From Eubacterium sp. MSJ-21 (GTDB taxonomy: Bacteria; Bacillota; Clostridia; Lachnospirales; Lachnospiraceae): a DNA stretch of 64,000 nucleotides. Shown here piece by piece: positions 61,861 through 64,000 of this stretch. The notes below the pieces were generated by a model, which worked only from the letters and a program-made list of their open reading frames with translations, was not told the DNA's origin and ran no database searches. The translations under genes and the position numbers were made by a program. Every line of letters starts with the position of its first letter. The stretch's first letter is position 1. Where the stretch lies: NCBI RefSeq assembly GCF_018918185.1, contig NZ_JAHLPZ010000011.1:1-64000 (forward strand), written 5' to 3'.

Positions 61861-61940
61861 CAAGTAGGGACGTAGTATCTGTCACGATATTAGAGCGCTG
61901 CCTCCAATATCGAGACAAAAGAAACGTCCTTCCTGTATAC
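61861..61940. repeat. Dispersed repeat, copy R6
   Basis: 'agtagggacgtagtatctgt' and 'cgagacaaaagaaacgtcct', with an inner GATATT...AATATC hairpin. Follows the fusion gene. Confidence 0.75.
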
Positions 61941-62053
61941 TATTACAAAATTCTGAAATATCAATATGAAGATCCCGGAGAGAATAACAAGGCACAACCA
62001 TGTTGCTGATGAGTCGTGTGGATGGTGCAGGACATTTGAAAACAGGAGACGTT

Positions 62054-62742
62054 ATGGCAGAAAAATTGAATAACCAGACGGAAGAGATTCACATTGGGCA
62101 GGTACGGGATGTGAACAACAAAGAGGTGTTTAAGAATCATGTACTTTGTGCCAAGTTTCTGCGGGATTATGCAGGATTGGATATCCTGGCAAATGTGCAG
62201 CCGGAGGACATTGAGGATGTGACCGACCGGTATCACATGTTCAAGCAGGGATTTTCGATATCCACCGATATTTCCGGTCGTGTATTATGAGGGAACCGGA
62301 ATGTGGACGGCGGCGATGAATGTGAGTGAACGGATTTTTATGAATGAGATATTTGCATCGTATATCCCAAGCTTTACATACAGGCTTGTGAATGTACATC
62401 AGTATACGAACGAGCAACTGTTGATTCATGAAGATGAAGGTATCCATAGGCGAAGCGACGGATTGTTTGATAAAGATGATCAGAGGCAGTCAGATGGGAA
62501 ATTGGTTTGAGAATATGGAGCCTATGGACATACAGGAAGAGCGAGCGAAGACGAAAGTAGCGGAAGAAAAGCTTGGAGAAGCAGAGAAAAAACTGCAGGA
62601 AACTCAGATAGAAAGTATGAAATCCGTCGTTCAACTGGTCAAAGAATTAGCGGGTGACAAAACACTGGCTGCGCAGAAATTGATGGACAACTGTCACATG
62701 ACGAAGGAAGAAGCGGAAGCATTTGTAGAAAGAAATTGGTAA
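62054..62742 (+). pseudogene. Rpn-family recombination-promoting nuclease/putative transposase, broken
   Basis: Three frames hold successive parts: 62054-62290 ('NKEVFKNHVLCAKFLRDYAG', 'ANVQPEDIEDVTDRY'), ~62283-62440 ('VYYEGTGMWTAAMNVSERIF', 'NEIFASYIPSFTYRLVNVHQ') and 62428-62742 ('MGNWFENMEPMDIQEERAKT' with a coiled-coil tail). These match PD-(D/E)XK Rpn-type proteins with the catalytic middle mostly deleted. AGGAGA precedes ATG 62054. It lies within the ~1.5-kb stretch between the two direct-repeat copies. Confidence 0.8.
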
Positions 62743-62760
62743 GACATATGAAAGGGGAGG

Positions 62761-62789
62761 GCTCGGAAGTAGATACTTTCGGGCTTTTT
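62761..62789 (+). terminator. Rho-independent terminator after the Rpn remnant
   Basis: GCTCGGAAGTA (62761-62771) pairs with TACTTTCGGGC (62774-62784) with two G-T pairs, then TTTTT. Separates the accessory block from the cobA-hemD gene. Confidence 0.75.
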
Positions 62790-62881
62790 ACGTTGGAGAT
62801 GGATAAAAGTCCTTCTGTCATATTAAAATATGTAGAGCAAATGTCAAATATGTGATAAAATTTTGCATGACAGAGGGACAC

Positions 62882-62943
62882 GAGATATACATATCAAACT
62901 TATGTGGAAGAAACAAAAACAGTAAAGAACAGTAAAAAATATA
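62882..62943. repeat. Direct repeat, copy B (upstream of cobA-hemD)
   Basis: Second copy of the sequence at 61363-61418. Read in frame it gives IKLMWKKQKQ and a stop, which looks like the native end of the DUF3592 gene. Confidence 0.85.
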
Positions 62944-62966
62944 AAAAACAGTAAAGGACAGTAAAA

Positions 62967-64000
62967 GTGGTATATTTAATCGGAGCAGGTCCCGGTGATC
63001 CGGGATTGATTACATACAAAGGCTTGCAGATCTTAAAATCGTGCGATGCGGTAATCTACGACCGGCTTGGAACGGGAGAACTTCTCGATCTTGTGCGACC
63101 GGATTGTGCGAAAATCTATGTCGGCAAGCAGGCAGGTGCGCATTATAAGAAGCAGGAGGAAATCAACCGGATTCTGGTAGAGACCGCAGGAAAATACGAG
63201 AAGGTTGTCCGCCTAAAGGGCGGCGATTCGTTTGTGTTCGGACGTGGCGGCGAGGAAATCCTTACATTGCAGGAAGCAGATATTCCGTTTCAGGTGATTC
63301 CGGGTGTGACTTCTGCAATTGCGGTGCCGGAGGTGCTTGGAATTCCTGTGACACATCGGGAAATGAGCCGGAGCTTTCATGTGATTACCGGACATACGAA
63401 GAAGGGCGAGGCAGATGCACTTGCGAACATCCATAAACAGGAGGGAACCAGTGTGTTCCTGATGGGACTTTCGAATCTGGAACCGATTATGCAGCGGCTG
63501 CGCGAAGAGGGGGAATCGGAGGAGACACCGGTCAGTGTGATTTCAAATGGCATGCTGCCCGGAGAGACAATTGTGCGCGGTACGGTAGGGACAATCGGCA
63601 AGCTTGTTTCGAAGAACGAGCTTGTTTCACCGGCAATCATAGTCGTTGGACAGACAGCAGCCTGCACGATGAAGGACAAGAATCGCAGTGCAATTGATGG
63701 CTGCAAGATTGGTGTCGTTGGCACGGCTGTATTCCGGGAGAAGCTGCGCGGACTGTTGGAAGAAAAAGGTGCATCATTATTTTCAATCTGTGATATGCAT
63801 GTCAGAACGTGTCCGGATATGGAGAAGTTGGATGTGGCAATTCAGAACTTGTCAGATTACCGGTGGATCGTATTCACAAGCCAGAACGGAATCCGGTTAT
63901 TCTTTGACCGGGTGCGCGCGTGTGCGGTCGATCTTCGGAAGTTTGCAGATATCCGATTCGCCGTGGTTGGAAGTGGCTGTGCGCAGGCGCTGGAGCAGTA
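62967..64000 (+). CDS. Fusion of uroporphyrinogen-III C-methyltransferase (CobA) and uroporphyrinogen-III synthase (HemD), partial
   Basis: Runs off the end; 344 codons visible. GTG 62967 follows AAAGGA, with an in-frame TAA at 62952-62954 upstream. The CobA part (~1-245) has 'VYLIGAGPGDPGLITYKGLQ', 'DRLGTG', 'RLKGGDSFVFGRGGEE', 'PGVTSAIAVP' and 'GIPVTHREMS'. The HemD part starts near residue 253 ('KIGVVGTAVFREKLRGLLEE') and includes 'WIVFTSQNGIRLFF'. It makes uroporphyrinogen III and methylates it to precorrin-2, the substrate of the SirC part of the fusion at 47822. Such fusions are common in Firmicutes. Confidence 0.93.
   Translation, partial: MVYLIGAGPGDPGLITYKGLQILKSCDAVIYDRLGTGELLDLVRPDCAKIYVGKQAGAHYKKQEEINRILVETAGKYEKVVRLKGGDSFVFGRGGEEILTLQEADIPFQVIPGVTSAIAVPEVLGIPVTHREMSRSFHVITGHTKKGEADALANIHKQEGTSVFLMGLSNLEPIMQRLREEGESEETPVSVISNGMLPGETIVRGTVGTIGKLVSKNELVSPAIIVVGQTAACTMKDKNRSAIDGCKIGVVGTAVFREKLRGLLEEKGASLFSICDMHVRTCPDMEKLDVAIQNLSDYRWIVFTSQNGIRLFFDRVRACAVDLRKFADIRFAVVGSGCAQALEQ

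Noticed and set aside
49349-62950. Prophage or integrative element
   Set aside because: No integrase, portal, terminase, relaxase or att-like tRNA end was found in the block; only a degraded Rpn-type nuclease and short repeats are seen.

Overview
The window looks like a chromosomal piece of a Gram-positive Clostridia member, most likely family Lachnospiraceae. The reasons are the strong AGGAGG-type ribosome sites, the JetA-like, DUF3793 and DUF951 genes, the orphan Hol44-type holin, and the clostridial combination of AprBA-type APS reductase with a small ferredoxin-fused sulfite reductase. The genus cannot be fixed by eye. Nearly all genes are on the + strand; only the CobW-like GTPase (878-1825) and a GGDEF protein (10837-13143) are on the - strand.

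Region 1 (1-835) holds the 3' end of a 23S rRNA, then six tRNAs (Asp, Val, Thr, Tyr, initiator Met, Phe) and a terminator; no 5S gene is visible. Region 2 (0.9-14.9 kb) is ordinary metabolism and regulation: CobW-like GTPase, orphan holin, LytTR regulator, CinA-type amidohydrolase, iron alcohol dehydrogenase, MacB-like ABC exporter, DAHP synthase, CBS protein, HAD phosphatase, DUF951, LacI-type-sensor/GGDEF protein, CarD and class II aldolase. Region 3 (14.9-23.6 kb) is a three-gene SMC complex of the Wadjet/MksBEF kind (JetA-, JetB- and JetC-like) with no JetD nuclease, followed by a spore-photoproduct-lyase-family radical SAM protein and two small genes. Region 4 (23.6-29.3 kb) is malic enzyme and a MoxR/DUF58/transglutaminase operon.

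Region 5 (29.3-43.3 kb) is a complete sulfate-to-homocysteine/cysteine cluster: cysK, sulfate ABC transporter, AprA/AprB-like APS reductase, CysDN, MetY, a siroheme sulfite reductase, TusA-like protein and thioredoxin. It ends with a ubiquitin-like sulfur carrier, its E1-like activator and a JAMM protease. The last three match the HcyS-HcyF-HcyD logic described in Wolinella succinogenes, but this carrier ends in Gly-Gly-Gly-Ala-Phe, so a dipeptide would have to be trimmed. Region 6 (43.6-49.3 kb, resuming at 62.97 kb) supplies siroheme: hemA, a SirC-HemC fusion and a CobA-HemD fusion that runs off the end. hemA and sirC-hemC share a near-identical promoter. Between them lie an iron-type operator pair with flavodoxin and DUF3793, and enolase.

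Region 7 (49.3-62.95 kb) is an accessory block lying inside the siroheme gene set. It carries YhdT-PanF, two broken Fic genes, immunity-type genes (SMI1/KNR4 intact and truncated, imm11-like, DUF6572-like, HEAT-like, a DUF3592-immunity fusion) with no toxin, an AraC/MBL pair, a broken Rpn-family nuclease and a dispersed family of short palindromic repeats at gene junctions. It is visibly more AT-rich from about 53.5 to 60.5 kb and looks like a recombination-driven immunity gene array.

The points most worth a second look are the thiocarboxylate sulfur carrier with its Ala-Phe tail, the JetD-less SMC operon with a non-canonical Walker B and linked radical SAM gene, a structured repeat present at 32.25 and 41.7 kb, and the scarred immunity array.
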